Shown here piece after piece: positions 48,631 through 57,785 of a stretch of 64,000 nt of DNA. Both the position numbers and the translations under genes were made by a program. The DNA is from Pseudomonadota bacterium (lineage in GTDB: Bacteria > Pseudomonadota > Gammaproteobacteria > Xanthomonadales > Xanthomonadaceae): positions 490,540-554,539 of the forward strand of contig JAFECB010000017.1 in the NCBI GenBank assembly GCA_018242365.1. The letters run 5' to 3'. Numbering within the stretch: the stretch's first letter is position 1; every line of letters begins with the position of its first letter. The notes beneath the pieces are model-generated. The model did not search any database. It worked only from the letters and a program-made list of their open reading frames with translations, and had not been told where the DNA came from.

Positions 48631-49827
48631 TCAGGGCCGCGTGACGGGTTCCCGGTTGGGCTGGGCGGTCGGCGCGTCAGCAGGGCTGCGGGCTGAACGA
48701 GCACCACCTCCCTGATCTCCGGGATCGGCGGGCACGGTTTCCTCCGTGTTCTCCGCTGCATCCGACTTGTCCTCGATGGAAGGTGTTTCCGGCACGGTCA
48801 CTTCCGTCGGGATAGCGAGAATCGCACCGTCCAGCTCCGCCATCGGGCTTTCGACCGGGCAGCGGGGATCCGGGAAGCCGAACTTCGCCCGCAAGGCCAA
48901 GCCACAGGTATTGATGTCGGCCACGTCCTGATGGGCATCGTCGGCCGGTTTCACGCACTGCGCTTCGTAGGCACGTCGGAAGCTGTCGCGTCGTTGCAGG
49001 AATTCACTGCCACAACGACGCGCCAGGCGGATCCTGTCGAGGTCGTCTTCGACCGCATTGGCACCCACCAGGCCGAATTTCTCCAGCTCTTCGTCGCTCA
49101 GTACATGCACGGTGCGATTGGGCACCGTGGTCATCAGGTCGTAGACCTCGGCCGACGCGCCGTTGCGTTCCAGGTAGTTGCGCAGTTCCTCGCTGAGCGC
49201 GCGCAATTCCTCGCCCAATTCCTTGCGCGAGGTCGCCGTCGAACGCATCCGGATCATCCGATGGATGCCGACCGGCCCGACCACCACCCGCATGTCGCCG
49301 GCCGCGAGGATCAGCACGCAGGAGCTGTGGCACATCGAATCACCACGCACCCAGATCGTCCAGTCGTTCTCGCCGATGGCATCGCCGGCACGCATCGCCG
49401 CCTCCACGCTGCCACCGGTGGAATCGATGTCGAGGATGCGCTTGCCGATACCAAGGTCGCCGGCAAGCTTGCCGACACGCTCGGCCAAGGCGGCGAAACT
49501 CGGCGTGATCTTGCCCTTGTAGCGCAGCCGCATCAGCCCGGTGGCGCGGCAGTCCTGCATGGTCGTGCGCAGGTCGATGTAGGCCAGCGACAGCACCGGC
49601 TTGCCGTCACCCTTGCGATAGTCCGCGCTGCAATCGATCGAGGCATCGCCGGCCTCCAGCCTGACCGGTGACCAGTCGATTTCCGCTTGCGGCTTGCGTT
49701 GCACCACCGGCACCGCCGTCACCGGCTGGTCGGTACTGGCACTGGTCTGGCTCGGTGGTTCCGATTGGCGGCCACAGGCAAGGAGCAGCAGGCAGGACAG
49801 CAATGGCAACCAGCGGGATGTCATCAT
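48631..49827 (-). CDS. ClpP-like serine protease fold lipoprotein
   Basis: The 398-residue precursor has a lipobox ending at Cys18 (LLLLAC). The middle part resembles periplasmic ClpP-like proteins (COG3904 type): DSTGGS at 135-140 as the oxyanion segment, MCHSSC with Ser168/Ser169 as candidate nucleophile, and His189 in VGIHR. The C-terminal 90 residues are Pro/Glu-rich and disordered. Two ATGs (49827, 49824) are adjacent. Whether it is an active protease is not shown; a chaperone or sensor role is possible. It converges on DUF2207. Confidence 0.75.
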   Translation of the reverse strand: MMTSRWLPLLSCLLLLACGRQSEPPSQTSASTDQPVTAVPVVQRKPQAEIDWSPVRLEAGDASIDCSADYRKGDGKPVLSLAYIDLRTTMQDCRATGLMRLRYKGKITPSFAALAERVGKLAGDLGIGKRILDIDSTGGSVEAAMRAGDAIGENDWTIWVRGDSMCHSSCVLILAAGDMRVVVGPVGIHRMIRMRSTATSRKELGEELRALSEELRNYLERNGASAEVYDLMTTVPNRTVHVLSDEELEKFGLVGANAVEDDLDRIRLARRCGSEFLQRRDSFRRAYEAQCVKPADDAHQDVADINTCGLALRAKFGFPDPRCPVESPMAELDGAILAIPTEVTVPETPSIEDKSDAAENTEETVPADPGDQGGGARSARSPADAPTAQPNREPVTRP

Positions 49828-49967
49828 CGAATTCGAGTGGGGAACGCCGTGCAAGTCTAGTACGCACATGGCGCACGGACACACTCGCAGATGAATGCAA
49901 CGGCCGGTCTTCGTGCATCCACCACCCGTCGTACTATCCTGCCGGCAGCGGCACACAGGGGCGGCGC

Positions 49968-50483
49968 GTGGAACCGGACAGTGATCGTTCAAAGGTGAAG
50001 GTAAACGGCGTGCCACTGTCCGAATTGGGCAACAAGGGCATGTGGTTCATCTACCCGTTCTTCGGCATCCACATGCTGATGTTCGGACTATCCGGCTTCC
50101 TGATGGCCTACTCGGTCAACGGGCCGGGCCTGCTTTTCCTCTACCTGCACGGCGGCATCGCGATCTTCGTCTATCTGATCTTCTACCGGGTGATTTTCGG
50201 TGTCGATGAAGTGAAGTGGATGCTGATCAATGCCGCACTCGGTGTCCTCGGCATCTATTCACAGATCGGCTGGATCCTCGGCAGATTCGGCAAGAACATC
50301 GACGACTATCCGTGGTACCAGAACATCACGCCGTTCCTGTATTACGTCCTCTACACCTTCCTGCTGCGGCAGTTCCTGCTCGATTTGACCCGCAGCCGCG
50401 ACAACCCGGCACGGCGCGCCTTGGTCAATTCCACCTATGTGGGCGTCTCGCTGCTGGTGTACGGACTGATGCTTTGGCGATGA
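49968..50483 (+). CDS. Membrane protein of unknown function
   Basis: This 171-residue protein has a short charged N terminus and four or five hydrophobic helices (WFIYPFFGIHMLMFGLSGFLM, LFLYLHGGIAIFVYLIFYRVIF, LINAALGVLGIYSQIGWIL, FLYYVLYTFLLRQFLL, STYVGVSLLVYGLML). I recognise no family. The GTG at 49968 is chosen because AGGGG lies about nine bases upstream. It is divergent from the ClpP-like lipoprotein gene. Confidence 0.75.
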   Translation: MEPDSDRSKVKVNGVPLSELGNKGMWFIYPFFGIHMLMFGLSGFLMAYSVNGPGLLFLYLHGGIAIFVYLIFYRVIFGVDEVKWMLINAALGVLGIYSQIGWILGRFGKNIDDYPWYQNITPFLYYVLYTFLLRQFLLDLTRSRDNPARRALVNSTYVGVSLLVYGLMLWR

Positions 50484-50565
50484 GCTGGCGGTTCGTCACA
50501 TCCGTCACGAACCGGCGGTGCTACCGTGCGCACAAGCCCGACGGATTTCCGCGTGAGACATCGCC

Positions 50566-50949
50566 ATGGCGAAGTCATCCAGACTGCACACCCACCTGAA
50601 GCTGAAACGCGCCTATCTACCCGCAGAGGCGAGTGACGGCTTGCGCATCTTCGTGGAACGCCTGTGGCCGCGCGGGGTCAGCAAGCAGGCGGCCGCATTC
50701 GATGACTGGATGAAGGATCTCGCCCCCAGCACGACGCTGCGAAAGTGGTTTGATCACGACCCGGCGCGCTGGGTCGAGTTCATCCGCCGCTATCGTGCCG
50801 AGCTGCAGCCGCATGCCGCCGAACTCGAGCAGCTGCGCGCACTCGCCCGCGCGCAGACGGTGACCCTGGTGTATGGCTCACGCGACGAAGTGCACAACGC
50901 CGCGGTGGCGCTGCGCGAGGTGTTGCTCGATCCGGAGGCTGCCGACTGA
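50566..50949 (+). CDS. DUF488 family protein
   Basis: The 127-residue protein has the DUF488 core: HLKLKRAYLPAEASDGLRIFVERLWPRGVSKQAAAFDDWMKDLAPST, with a later RYRAEL and the LVYGSRDEVHNAAVALREVL end. Its function is unknown; relatives include small cytoplasmic proteins. The ATG at 50566 is 82 bases downstream of the membrane protein gene and may be cotranscribed. Confidence 0.87.
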   Translation: MAKSSRLHTHLKLKRAYLPAEASDGLRIFVERLWPRGVSKQAAAFDDWMKDLAPSTTLRKWFDHDPARWVEFIRRYRAELQPHAAELEQLRALARAQTVTLVYGSRDEVHNAAVALREVLLDPEAAD

Positions 50950-50967
50950 CGGCAGGGAAGCCGGGGT

Positions 50968-52635
50968 TCAACCCAGCATCGGCAACTTCAATCCCTGCTC
51001 TTTCGCACACTGCTGGGCGATGTCATAGCCAGCATCAGCATGGCGCATGACGCCGGTGCCAGGATCGTTCCACAGTACGCGGGCGATGCGCTTGTCGGCG
51101 GCCTCGGAGCCGTCGCAAACGATCACCACGCCGCTGTGCTGCGAATAGCCCATGCCGACGCCGCCGCCGTGGTGCAGCGAGACCCAGGTCGCGCCACCGG
51201 CAACATTCAACATCGCGTTGAGCAGCGGCCAATCGGAGACCGCATCCGAACCGTCGCGCATGGCTTCGGTTTCGCGGTTGGGCGATGCCACGCTGCCGGA
51301 ATCCAGATGGTCGCGACCAATCACCACTGGTGCCTTCAACTCGCCATTGCGCACCATTTCATTGAACGCCAGGCCCAGCTTGTGGCGTAGCCCCAAGCCC
51401 ACCCAGCAGATCCGCGCCGGCAAGCCCTGGAAGCTGATCCGCTCGCGCGCCATGTCCAGCCAGTTGTGCAGATGGGCATCGTCCGGGATCAGTTCCTTGA
51501 CCTTGGCATCGGTCTTGTAGATGTCCTCGGGATCGCCCGACAACGCCACCCAGCGGAACGGGCCGATACCGCGGCAGAACAGCGGCCGCACATAGGCCGG
51601 CACGAAGCCGGGGAAGGCAAACGCGTTCTCGCAGCCGACATCGAAGGCCATCTGCCGGATGTTGTTGCCGTAATCGACCGTGGGAATCCCCTGCGCATGG
51701 AAGGCCAGCATCGCCTCGACATGCACGCGCATCGACTGCTTGGCCGCATCGCGCACCTTGTCGGGATTGGCCTTCTGTTCGGCCAACCACTGCTCGACAC
51801 TCCAGCCGATCGGCAGATAGCCATGCACTGGGTCGTGCGCGGAGGTCTGGTCGGTGACGCAGTCCGGCTTGACCCCGCGCTTGACCAGCTCGGGCAAAAT
51901 TTCGGCGGCATTGCCGAGCAGGGCGATGGATTTTGCTTCGCCGGCGGCGGTGTACTTGGCGATCCGCGCCAGTGCATCGTCGATATCGGTGGCCTGCTCA
52001 TCGACATAACGCGTCTTCAAACGGAAATCTATACTGCTCTGCCTGCATTCGATATTGAGCGAGCACGCACCCGCCAGCGAAGCCGCCAGCGGCTGCGCGC
52101 CACCCATGCCGCCGAGACCGGCGGTGAGGATCCAGCGCCCTTTCAGCGAGCCGCCGTAGTGCTGGCGACCCATCTCGACGAAGGTTTCGTAGGTCCCCTG
52201 CACGATGCCCTGGCTGCCGATGTAGATCCAGCTGCCGGCGGTCATCTGCCCGTACATCATCAAACCCTTCTTATCGAGTTCGTTGAAGTGCTCCCACGTC
52301 GCCCAATGCGGCACCAGATTGGAATTGGCGATCAGCACCCGCGGCGCATCGACGTGGGAAGGAAACACGCCGACCGGCTTGCCGGATTGCACCAGCAGGG
52401 TTTCGTCATCGCCCAGCGTTTTCAAGGTGTCGAGAATCCTGTCGTAGCAGGCCCAATCGCGGGCGGCACGGCCGATACCGCCGTACACCACCAAAGACGC
52501 CGGATCTTCGGCCACTTCCGCGTCGAGGTTGTTCTGCAACATGCGGAACGGGGCTTCGGTCAGCCAGCTTCTGCAATTGAGCTGGTTGCCGCGTGGGGCG
52601 CGAATGACACGGCTGGGATCGTGGCGGCTGGACAT
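50968..52635 (-). CDS. hutU: Urocanate hydratase
   Basis: The 555-residue NAD-dependent enzyme converts urocanate to imidazolone propionate in histidine breakdown. Signatures include [26 protein letters not shown], the NAD-binding [16 protein letters not shown], the [14 protein letters not shown] motif and the [16 protein letters not shown] and [11 protein letters not shown] segments. The ATG at 52635 has AGGAAG at Shine-Dalgarno distance. hutI and hutG lie 2-3 kb further right; hutH is not in the window. Confidence 0.97.
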   Translation of the reverse strand: MSSRHDPSRVIRAPRGNQLNCRSWLTEAPFRMLQNNLDAEVAEDPASLVVYGGIGRAARDWACYDRILDTLKTLGDDETLLVQSGKPVGVFPSHVDAPRVLIANSNLVPHWATWEHFNELDKKGLMMYGQMTAGSWIYIGSQGIVQGTYETFVEMGRQHYGGSLKGRWILTAGLGGMGGAQPLAASLAGACSLNIECRQSSIDFRLKTRYVDEQATDIDDALARIAKYTAAGEAKSIALLGNAAEILPELVKRGVKPDCVTDQTSAHDPVHGYLPIGWSVEQWLAEQKANPDKVRDAAKQSMRVHVEAMLAFHAQGIPTVDYGNNIRQMAFDVGCENAFAFPGFVPAYVRPLFCRGIGPFRWVALSGDPEDIYKTDAKVKELIPDDAHLHNWLDMARERISFQGLPARICWVGLGLRHKLGLAFNEMVRNGELKAPVVIGRDHLDSGSVASPNRETEAMRDGSDAVSDWPLLNAMLNVAGGATWVSLHHGGGVGMGYSQHSGVVIVCDGSEAADKRIARVLWNDPGTGVMRHADAGYDIAQQCAKEQGLKLPMLG

Positions 52636-52752
52636 GGGGGTCTTCCTGCTTGCGAAGCCGCGATTATCGCATCCACGGCGCGAACGCCGCTTGCTGTCCA
52701 TCGGTCGAAGGTCATGCCTGCCATGAAGGCAGCGAGCCGCTATCATCGGCGG

Positions 52753-53988
52753 ATGGCTCGATTCCAACGATTGCTGTTGCTTGCCCTTCTGCTATTCGTG
52801 GCCGGCTGTGCCACTCGCCCCGCTGGCGTCTCGCATCCGCCCTTGCTCCTGATCTCGATCGACGCCCTGCGTCCCTCCGACGTGGATGCCACCCAGATGC
52901 CCACGCTCAATGCATTGGCAGATGCCGGCGTCCGCGCCGCCTGGATGACGCCCTCCTACCCCAGCAAGACCTTCCCCAACCATTACACCCTGGTGACCGG
53001 CCTGCGACCGGATCACCACGGCATGATCAACAACACCATGTACGACCCCGAATTGGGTTCGTTCAACCTGCAATCGCGCGAGGCGGTGCAGAATCCGCGC
53101 TGGTGGACGGGCGGTGAGCCGGTCTGGATCACCCTGCAACACCACGGGGGTCGCGCCGCCACCATGTTCTGGCCCGGCTCGGAAGCCGCGATCCAGGGCC
53201 AGCATCCGCTCGACTGGCGCATTTACGACGAAAGCGTCAGCGCCAACGCACGTGTCGATCAGGTGCTGGCGTGGCTGGATCGCCCCGAACGCACACGCCC
53301 GCAATTCATCACCTTGTATTTCGAACAGGTCGACGAAGCCGGCCACAAATCCGGCCCGGACTCCGCCGAAAGCCGCGCGGCGCGCAAGGAAGTGGACGAC
53401 GCACTCGCCCGCCTGCTGGCGGGCCTTGAACAACGCGGCCTGCGCGATGGGATCAACCTGGTCGTGGTGTCCGACCACGGGATGGCCAACATCACCGGGC
53501 GGGAATACATCACCGACTACCTGCAAGCGCACGGCCTCGGGCTGGACGCGATCCGCATCACCACCTCCGGCGCGTTGGCAGGCATCACGCCGAAGCCTGG
53601 ACAGGAAGCCGCAGTCGAGGCCGCGCTGCTGGGTCGCCATCCGCATTCCACTTGCTGGCGCAAGCAGGAGATGCCCGCGCAATGGCATTACGGCAGCCAT
53701 CCGCGTATTCCTCCGATCCAATGCCAGGCGGACCTCGGCTGGTTGTTGCTGGATCGGGACAACGGACGCCCCTTCGATGGCGGCGGCGCGCACGGCTATG
53801 CGATCGAAGAACCGACCATGCATGCCACCTTCATCGCTTTCGGCCCGGCATTCCGTGATCACGTCGCGCTTCCTGCCTTCGACAACGTGGACGTGTATCC
53901 GCTGCTGATGCGCCTGCTCGGATTGCAGCCACTACCCAACGACGGCGATATCACGCCGCTGTTGCCGGCGCTCAAGACTGCGCCGTGA
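52753..53988 (+). CDS. Nucleotide pyrophosphatase/phosphodiesterase lipoprotein
   Basis: This 411-residue precursor has a lipobox VAGC with acyl Cys19. The mature protein is an alkaline-phosphatase-superfamily NPP-type enzyme: metal ligand Asp37 in LISIDALRP, nucleophile Thr73 in [42 protein letters not shown] and the late [21 protein letters not shown]. It would hydrolyse nucleotide or phosphodiester bonds in the periplasm or on the cell surface. It is divergent from hutU and overlaps ogt by four bases. Confidence 0.92.
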   Translation: MARFQRLLLLALLLFVAGCATRPAGVSHPPLLLISIDALRPSDVDATQMPTLNALADAGVRAAWMTPSYPSKTFPNHYTLVTGLRPDHHGMINNTMYDPELGSFNLQSREAVQNPRWWTGGEPVWITLQHHGGRAATMFWPGSEAAIQGQHPLDWRIYDESVSANARVDQVLAWLDRPERTRPQFITLYFEQVDEAGHKSGPDSAESRAARKEVDDALARLLAGLEQRGLRDGINLVVVSDHGMANITGREYITDYLQAHGLGLDAIRITTSGALAGITPKPGQEAAVEAALLGRHPHSTCWRKQEMPAQWHYGSHPRIPPIQCQADLGWLLLDRDNGRPFDGGGAHGYAIEEPTMHATFIAFGPAFRDHVALPAFDNVDVYPLLMRLLGLQPLPNDGDITPLLPALKTAP

Positions 53989-54479
53989 TCCTGTGCCGCC
54001 GCATCGACAGCCCGGTCGGGCCGTTGCTGCTGGCGGCGGATGACCACGGCCTGCGCCACATCGAATTCCGCGACAACCGCCATCCCGCCAACCACGCCAA
54101 CTGGCACGGCGGCGACAACGACATCCTGCGGGCCACCGAGCAACAACTCGGTGAGTATTTCGCCGGTCAGCGCCATGCGTTCGACCTGCCGTTGGCACCG
54201 CAAGGCACCGAGTTCCAATTGCGCGTGTGGCGGGAACTGGCGCAGATACCGTTCGGCAGCACCCGCAGTTACGCGCAATTGGCGCAGCGGCTGGGCAATC
54301 CCAATGGCACCCGCGCGGTGGGCGCCGCCAATGGGCGCAATCCACTGCCGATCGTGCTGCCCTGCCATCGCGTGATCGGTGCGGATGGCTCGATGGTCGG
54401 CTTCGGCGGCGGCCTGCAGACCAAGGACTTCCTGCTGCGGCTGGAAGGCGCATTGCCGGAACAGGACAGCTTGTTCTGA
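53985..54479 (+). CDS. ogt: Methylated-DNA-protein-cysteine methyltransferase
   Basis: The 164-residue suicide repair enzyme removes methyl groups from O6-methylguanine. The acceptor is Cys127 in [12 protein letters not shown], with the upstream helix-turn-helix-like [35 protein letters not shown]. There is no Ada activator domain, so it is the Ogt type. The start is GTG, overlapping the NPP stop (GTGA), so the two are coupled despite unrelated functions. Confidence 0.96.
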   Translation: MILCRRIDSPVGPLLLAADDHGLRHIEFRDNRHPANHANWHGGDNDILRATEQQLGEYFAGQRHAFDLPLAPQGTEFQLRVWRELAQIPFGSTRSYAQLAQRLGNPNGTRAVGAANGRNPLPIVLPCHRVIGADGSMVGFGGGLQTKDFLLRLEGALPEQDSLF

Positions 54480-54489
54480 TCGACAGGCA

Positions 54490-55437
54490 CTATCCGGCGC
54501 GGGCCCGCATCACCGCATGGCTGACGCGATGGATCAATCTTGCGGCCACGCGCGCCGTCACGTTGTCGCGATCCAGCGGTGGCGAGAGTTCAGCCACATC
54601 CAACAGCCACAGCTTGCCGGTGGCTGCCACCGCATCCAGCAATGGCTCGACGATCTCCATCGGCACGCCACGCGCAGCCGGCGCACTGACGCCGGGCGCC
54701 ATCGCGTGCGGCAGGCCGTCGATGTCGATGGTCTGGTAGATCACGTCCACATCGGCCAATCGCGCCCGCAGGTCGGCGATGTGCTGTTGCAGGTTGAGGA
54801 TGCCGATCTCGTCGTCACGCACGTAATGCACGCCGAGCCGGTCGGCGGTATCGAACAGCACGCGGGTATTGGCCGCCGCGCTGATGCCGTAGACGTGATA
54901 TTGCAGGTCGATGCCGAGTGTGTGTGCGTGTTCGATGGCCTGCAGGAAGGGCGTGCCGCTGCTGCCTTCGGCCTGCTGGCGCAGATCGAAATGGGCATCG
55001 ATGTTGACGATCGCCACGCGCGGCTTGCGCGATCCCAAGTGTCTGGCCAGGCCCAGCCAACTGGCGAAGGCAATCTCGTGCCCGCCGCCCATGCCGACGG
55101 CGAAATGACCGCCATCGAGCAGTGCCGCCAGCGTCTCCGCATAGCGCTGCTGCGCCGCTTCCAGATCGCCGTCGTCGCAATGCACGGTGCCGGCGTCGTA
55201 CAGCGGCGTGTCGTCCAGCGTCGGCAGGTTCGACAGCATCTTGCGCAGGGCCGCCGGGCCGTCCTTTGCGCCCAACCTGCCGTGATTGCGGCGCACGCCC
55301 TCATCGCAGGCAAAGCCCAGCAGGGCCACGCCGGGTGCTGCACCCGCATCAACTGCGCGCACCCATTGGTGCCAGCGCCGGGTCGAGGCTTCTTCCGGTT
55401 GATCGACGCGGCCACTCCAGCCTTCCACCTCGCTCAT
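54490..55437 (-). CDS. hutG: Formimidoylglutamase
   Basis: The 315-residue arginase-superfamily enzyme hydrolyses N-formimino-L-glutamate to glutamate and formamide, the last step of this hut route. The Mn ligands are in GMGGGHEIAFA, NIDAHFDLR and TIDIDGLPHA, in the usual order. The ATG at 55437 has AGGAGG five bases upstream. It is divergent from hutI and convergent with ogt. Confidence 0.93.
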   Translation of the reverse strand: MSEVEGWSGRVDQPEEASTRRWHQWVRAVDAGAAPGVALLGFACDEGVRRNHGRLGAKDGPAALRKMLSNLPTLDDTPLYDAGTVHCDDGDLEAAQQRYAETLAALLDGGHFAVGMGGGHEIAFASWLGLARHLGSRKPRVAIVNIDAHFDLRQQAEGSSGTPFLQAIEHAHTLGIDLQYHVYGISAAANTRVLFDTADRLGVHYVRDDEIGILNLQQHIADLRARLADVDVIYQTIDIDGLPHAMAPGVSAPAARGVPMEIVEPLLDAVAATGKLWLLDVAELSPPLDRDNVTARVAARLIHRVSHAVMRARAG

Positions 55438-55550
55438 TGGGCCTCCTGATGTGCGGCATGTTCCGTCACGGGTCGCTCCGACTCCTGAGTACGCGAATAT
55501 TAGCGACGGCGGGGGCGTCGAGGGGCGGTTGTGACTTCGCAAGAACGTTT

Positions 55551-55618
55551 GACGCGGATCAACGCGGAAAAAACCGATCAAGAAGATTGATCCGCGTCTT
55601 TCCGCGTTGATCCGCGTC
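55551..55618. repeat. 20-bp inverted repeat between hutG and hutI
   Basis: GACGCGGATCAACGCGGAAA (55551-55570) is the exact reverse complement of 55599-55618. Between them, TTGATCCGCGTC (55587-55598) is a partial third copy. Such ACGCGGATCAACGCGG units recur in xanthomonad genomes. It may be a plain repeat or act in the shared hutG-hutI control region. Confidence 0.75.
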
Positions 55619-55633
55619 TGAAATGCTTGAACA

Positions 55634-55668
55634 CGATAACTGCACTCGCCGCGTTTGCGATAATTGCA
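55634..55668. promoter_or_regulatory. Direct repeats CGATAANTGCA upstream of hutI
   Basis: CGATAACTGCA (55634-55644) and CGATAATTGCA (55658-55668) differ at one base and start 24 bases apart, about 30-64 bases before the hutI ATG. They could be binding sites for the hut regulator or part of a promoter. No hutC gene is present to support this. Confidence 0.3.
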
Positions 55669-55697
55669 AGCAGTACGCACGCCACGGAGCATCATGC

Positions 55698-56915
55698 ATG
55701 AACGGCCACCACTGGGATCTGCTGCTCACCCACGCCACCTTGGCCATCCTCGACGGCGATGCGCCGTTCGGGCTGATCGAAGACGGCGCGCTGGCCTGCG
55801 CGGATGGGCGGATTGCCTGGGTCGGGCCGATGGCGCAACTTCCCGAGGGTGCAGCCGCTACATCAGAACAGGACCTCGGCGGCGCGCTGGTCACGCCCGG
55901 ACTGGTCGATTGCCACACACACCTTGTGTTCGCAGGCGACCGTGCCCGTGAGTTCGACATGCGCTTGAATGGCGCCAGCTACGAACAAATCGCGAAGGCC
56001 GGCGGCGGCATCCTCTCCAGCGTCGCGGCGGTACGTGCCACCGGTGAAGACGCATTGTTCGAGCAATCGCTGCCGCGTGCGCAGGCCTTGCTGGCCGACG
56101 GCGCCACGACGCTTGAAATCAAGTCCGGCTACGGCCTCGACCTGGATTCGGAACGCAAGATGCTGCGCGTTGCCCGCCGCATCGGCACCGCGCTCGGGAT
56201 CGGCGTGCGCACCAGCTTCCTCGGCCTGCATGCACTACCGCCGGACTATCGCGACGCGGCGGATGCCTATGTCGATGCCGCGATCGAGTGGCTGCCCATC
56301 CTGCACGCGGAAGGCTTGGTGGATGCCGTGGATGCGTTCTGCGAGGGGATTGGTTTCACGCCCGCGCAGACGCGACGGATGTTCGTCGCCGCGCGCGAGC
56401 TTGGGGTACCGGTCAAGTTGCATGCCGACCAGCTCAGCGACTTGGGCGGCGCGGCGCTGGCGGCGGAATTCGATGGCCTGTCCGCCGATCATATCGAATA
56501 CAGCAGTACAGACAGCGTGCGGGCGATGGCCCGCCGCGGCACGGTGGCGGTGCTGTTGCCGGGTGCCTTCCATGTCTTGCGCGAAACCAAGCTCCCGCCG
56601 CTCGCCCTGCTGCGCGAACACGGCGTGCCGATGGCGGTGGCGACCGACTGCAATCCCGGGACCTCGCCGCTGCTGTCCGTGCGGCAAGCGATGCAGTTGG
56701 CCTGCACGCATTTCAAGCTGACCCCGGAAGAAGCCCTGCGCGGTGCCACCGTCCACGCCGCCAAGGCATTGGGGCTGGCGGATCGCGGCACGCTGCGCGT
56801 CGGCTTGAATGCCGATCTTGCGGTCTGGAATCTCAGCCATCCCGCCGAGCTGTGCTACTGGCTGGGCGGGCGCTTCCTGCGCTTCGCCTATGCCAGTGGT
56901 GTCCGCGTGGCCTGA
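55698..56915 (+). CDS. hutI: Imidazolonepropionase
   Basis: The 405-residue amidohydrolase opens the imidazolone ring to N-formimino-L-glutamate. It carries the metal motif [20 protein letters not shown], the [14 protein letters not shown] substrate segment, [13 protein letters not shown], and [14 protein letters not shown]. The ATG at 55698 has GGAG about nine bases upstream; the frame to 55623 extends into promoter-like sequence. It sits opposite hutG across the repeat-containing gap. Confidence 0.96.
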   Translation: MNGHHWDLLLTHATLAILDGDAPFGLIEDGALACADGRIAWVGPMAQLPEGAAATSEQDLGGALVTPGLVDCHTHLVFAGDRAREFDMRLNGASYEQIAKAGGGILSSVAAVRATGEDALFEQSLPRAQALLADGATTLEIKSGYGLDLDSERKMLRVARRIGTALGIGVRTSFLGLHALPPDYRDAADAYVDAAIEWLPILHAEGLVDAVDAFCEGIGFTPAQTRRMFVAARELGVPVKLHADQLSDLGGAALAAEFDGLSADHIEYSSTDSVRAMARRGTVAVLLPGAFHVLRETKLPPLALLREHGVPMAVATDCNPGTSPLLSVRQAMQLACTHFKLTPEEALRGATVHAAKALGLADRGTLRVGLNADLAVWNLSHPAELCYWLGGRFLRFAYASGVRVA

Positions 56916-56945
56916 GATCGAGGCCCAGCAACCCCCGGAAACGCG

Positions 56946-56970
56946 AAAGCCCCGCACAGGGCGGGGCTTT
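56946..56970. terminator. Bidirectional terminator between hutI and THX gene
   Basis: AAAGCCCCGC and GCGGGGCTTT form a 10-bp stem around a 5-base loop, with a short run of T on each exit side. It lies 30 bases after the hutI stop and 22 bases after the convergent THX-gene stop. Confidence 0.8.
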
Positions 56971-56992
56971 CAGAACGCGCGTAACCGTTGAC

Positions 56993-57166
56993 TCAGGCCG
57001 CGGTCTTCTTGACCGCCTTCTTCACTGCCGTCTTGGCGGCCGTCTTCTTGACTGCCGGTGCCGCAGCGGTGCCGGCGGCCTTCTTGGCAGCGGCCTGCGG
57101 CCTGGCATTGCCATAACTGGCGTTGAAACGCTTGCCCTTGGCCGTCTTGCGGTCGCCCTTGCCCAT
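56993..57166 (-). CDS. Small ribosomal protein THX with Lys/Ala tail
   Basis: This 57-residue basic protein starts MGKGDRKTAKGKRFNASYGNARP, the conserved core of the THX (bTHX) 30S protein that binds 16S rRNA. The C-terminal 30 residues are a Lys/Ala repeat (KKTAAKTAVKKAVKKTAA), histone-H1-like. The ATG at 57166 has AGGAG ten bases upstream. It is easily missed because of its size. I assign THX with good confidence; the tail's role is unknown. Confidence 0.85.
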   Translation of the reverse strand: MGKGDRKTAKGKRFNASYGNARPQAAAKKAAGTAAAPAVKKTAAKTAVKKAVKKTAA

Positions 57167-57309
57167 CTGTCGTGCTCCTGAATCGATTCTGTCAATGTGT
57201 GGTTCGCGCCGCGCGCGAGGCCGGCCATTCTAGCACCAATCAGGCGTTTCGACGGTTCCAGGCCCGCGGCCGCTGGCTTGGGGATGGGAGGCGCCCGTTC
57301 CCGCACGCA

Positions 57310-57738
57310 TCAATGCGCGCAGGCCGCACTGTGGACGTGACCATGGTTCAAGCGCAGGTTGATCAGGTGGGAAAGCCCGACCAAGGTGCCGCCCAAGGTC
57401 ATCACCAGCGCATGCGGCAACAGCGAATGATGCAGCGGCGCGTACAACACGCCCAGCCACAACGCGGCCAGTCCCGGCAGCATCAGGCTGAGCGCGCGCA
57501 AGGCGCGATGACGCCGATAACTCCACATCAGTACGCTGAGCCCGAACAGGGTGACGAACACCACGAACACACGCTCGAAACCGTCACCCAACCACAAGGC
57601 CACGCCCAGCGAGGGCAGCAGCGCGATCAGGATCGGCAGCACGGCACAGTGGATCGCGCAGACCAGCGAGCCGGTCGCGCCAATGCGGTCGAGCCATCCG
57701 TTCGGCCGAGGGTTCGCAGGGCTGGATTCCGGCTTCAT
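57310..57738 (-). CDS. MerC-family membrane protein, candidate zinc protein
   Basis: The 142-residue protein has four hydrophobic helices and the MerC signature ATGSLVCAIHCAVLPILIALLP with Cys and His in the first helices. The C terminus is His/Cys-rich (LNHGHVHSAACAH). MerC proteins bring metal ions across the inner membrane. A Zur-box-like palindrome covers the start region and znuB lies just upstream, so zinc is the likely ligand rather than mercury. The ATG at 57738 gives a very short or absent leader. Confidence 0.85.
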   Translation of the reverse strand: MKPESSPANPRPNGWLDRIGATGSLVCAIHCAVLPILIALLPSLGVALWLGDGFERVFVVFVTLFGLSVLMWSYRRHRALRALSLMLPGLAALWLGVLYAPLHHSLLPHALVMTLGGTLVGLSHLINLRLNHGHVHSAACAH

Positions 57739-57739
57739 C

Positions 57740-57753
57740 GTTATAGTGTAACA
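57740..57753 (-). promoter_or_regulatory. Candidate Zur box before the MerC-like gene
   Basis: GTTATAGTGTAAC is a near-perfect palindrome (GTTATA / TGTAAC with one mismatch) resembling the Zur consensus core (GTTATANTATAAC). On the minus strand it contains TACACT and TATAAC, so a repressor here would block the promoter. Confidence 0.6.
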
Positions 57754-57785
57754 GTCGGCCCGCACGCGTTCGAGGCCACTCCCGA

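Noticed and set aside
57310..57738. Mercury resistance cluster
   Set aside because: Only a MerC-like protein is present; no merR, merA, merT or merP is nearby and the context is zinc uptake.
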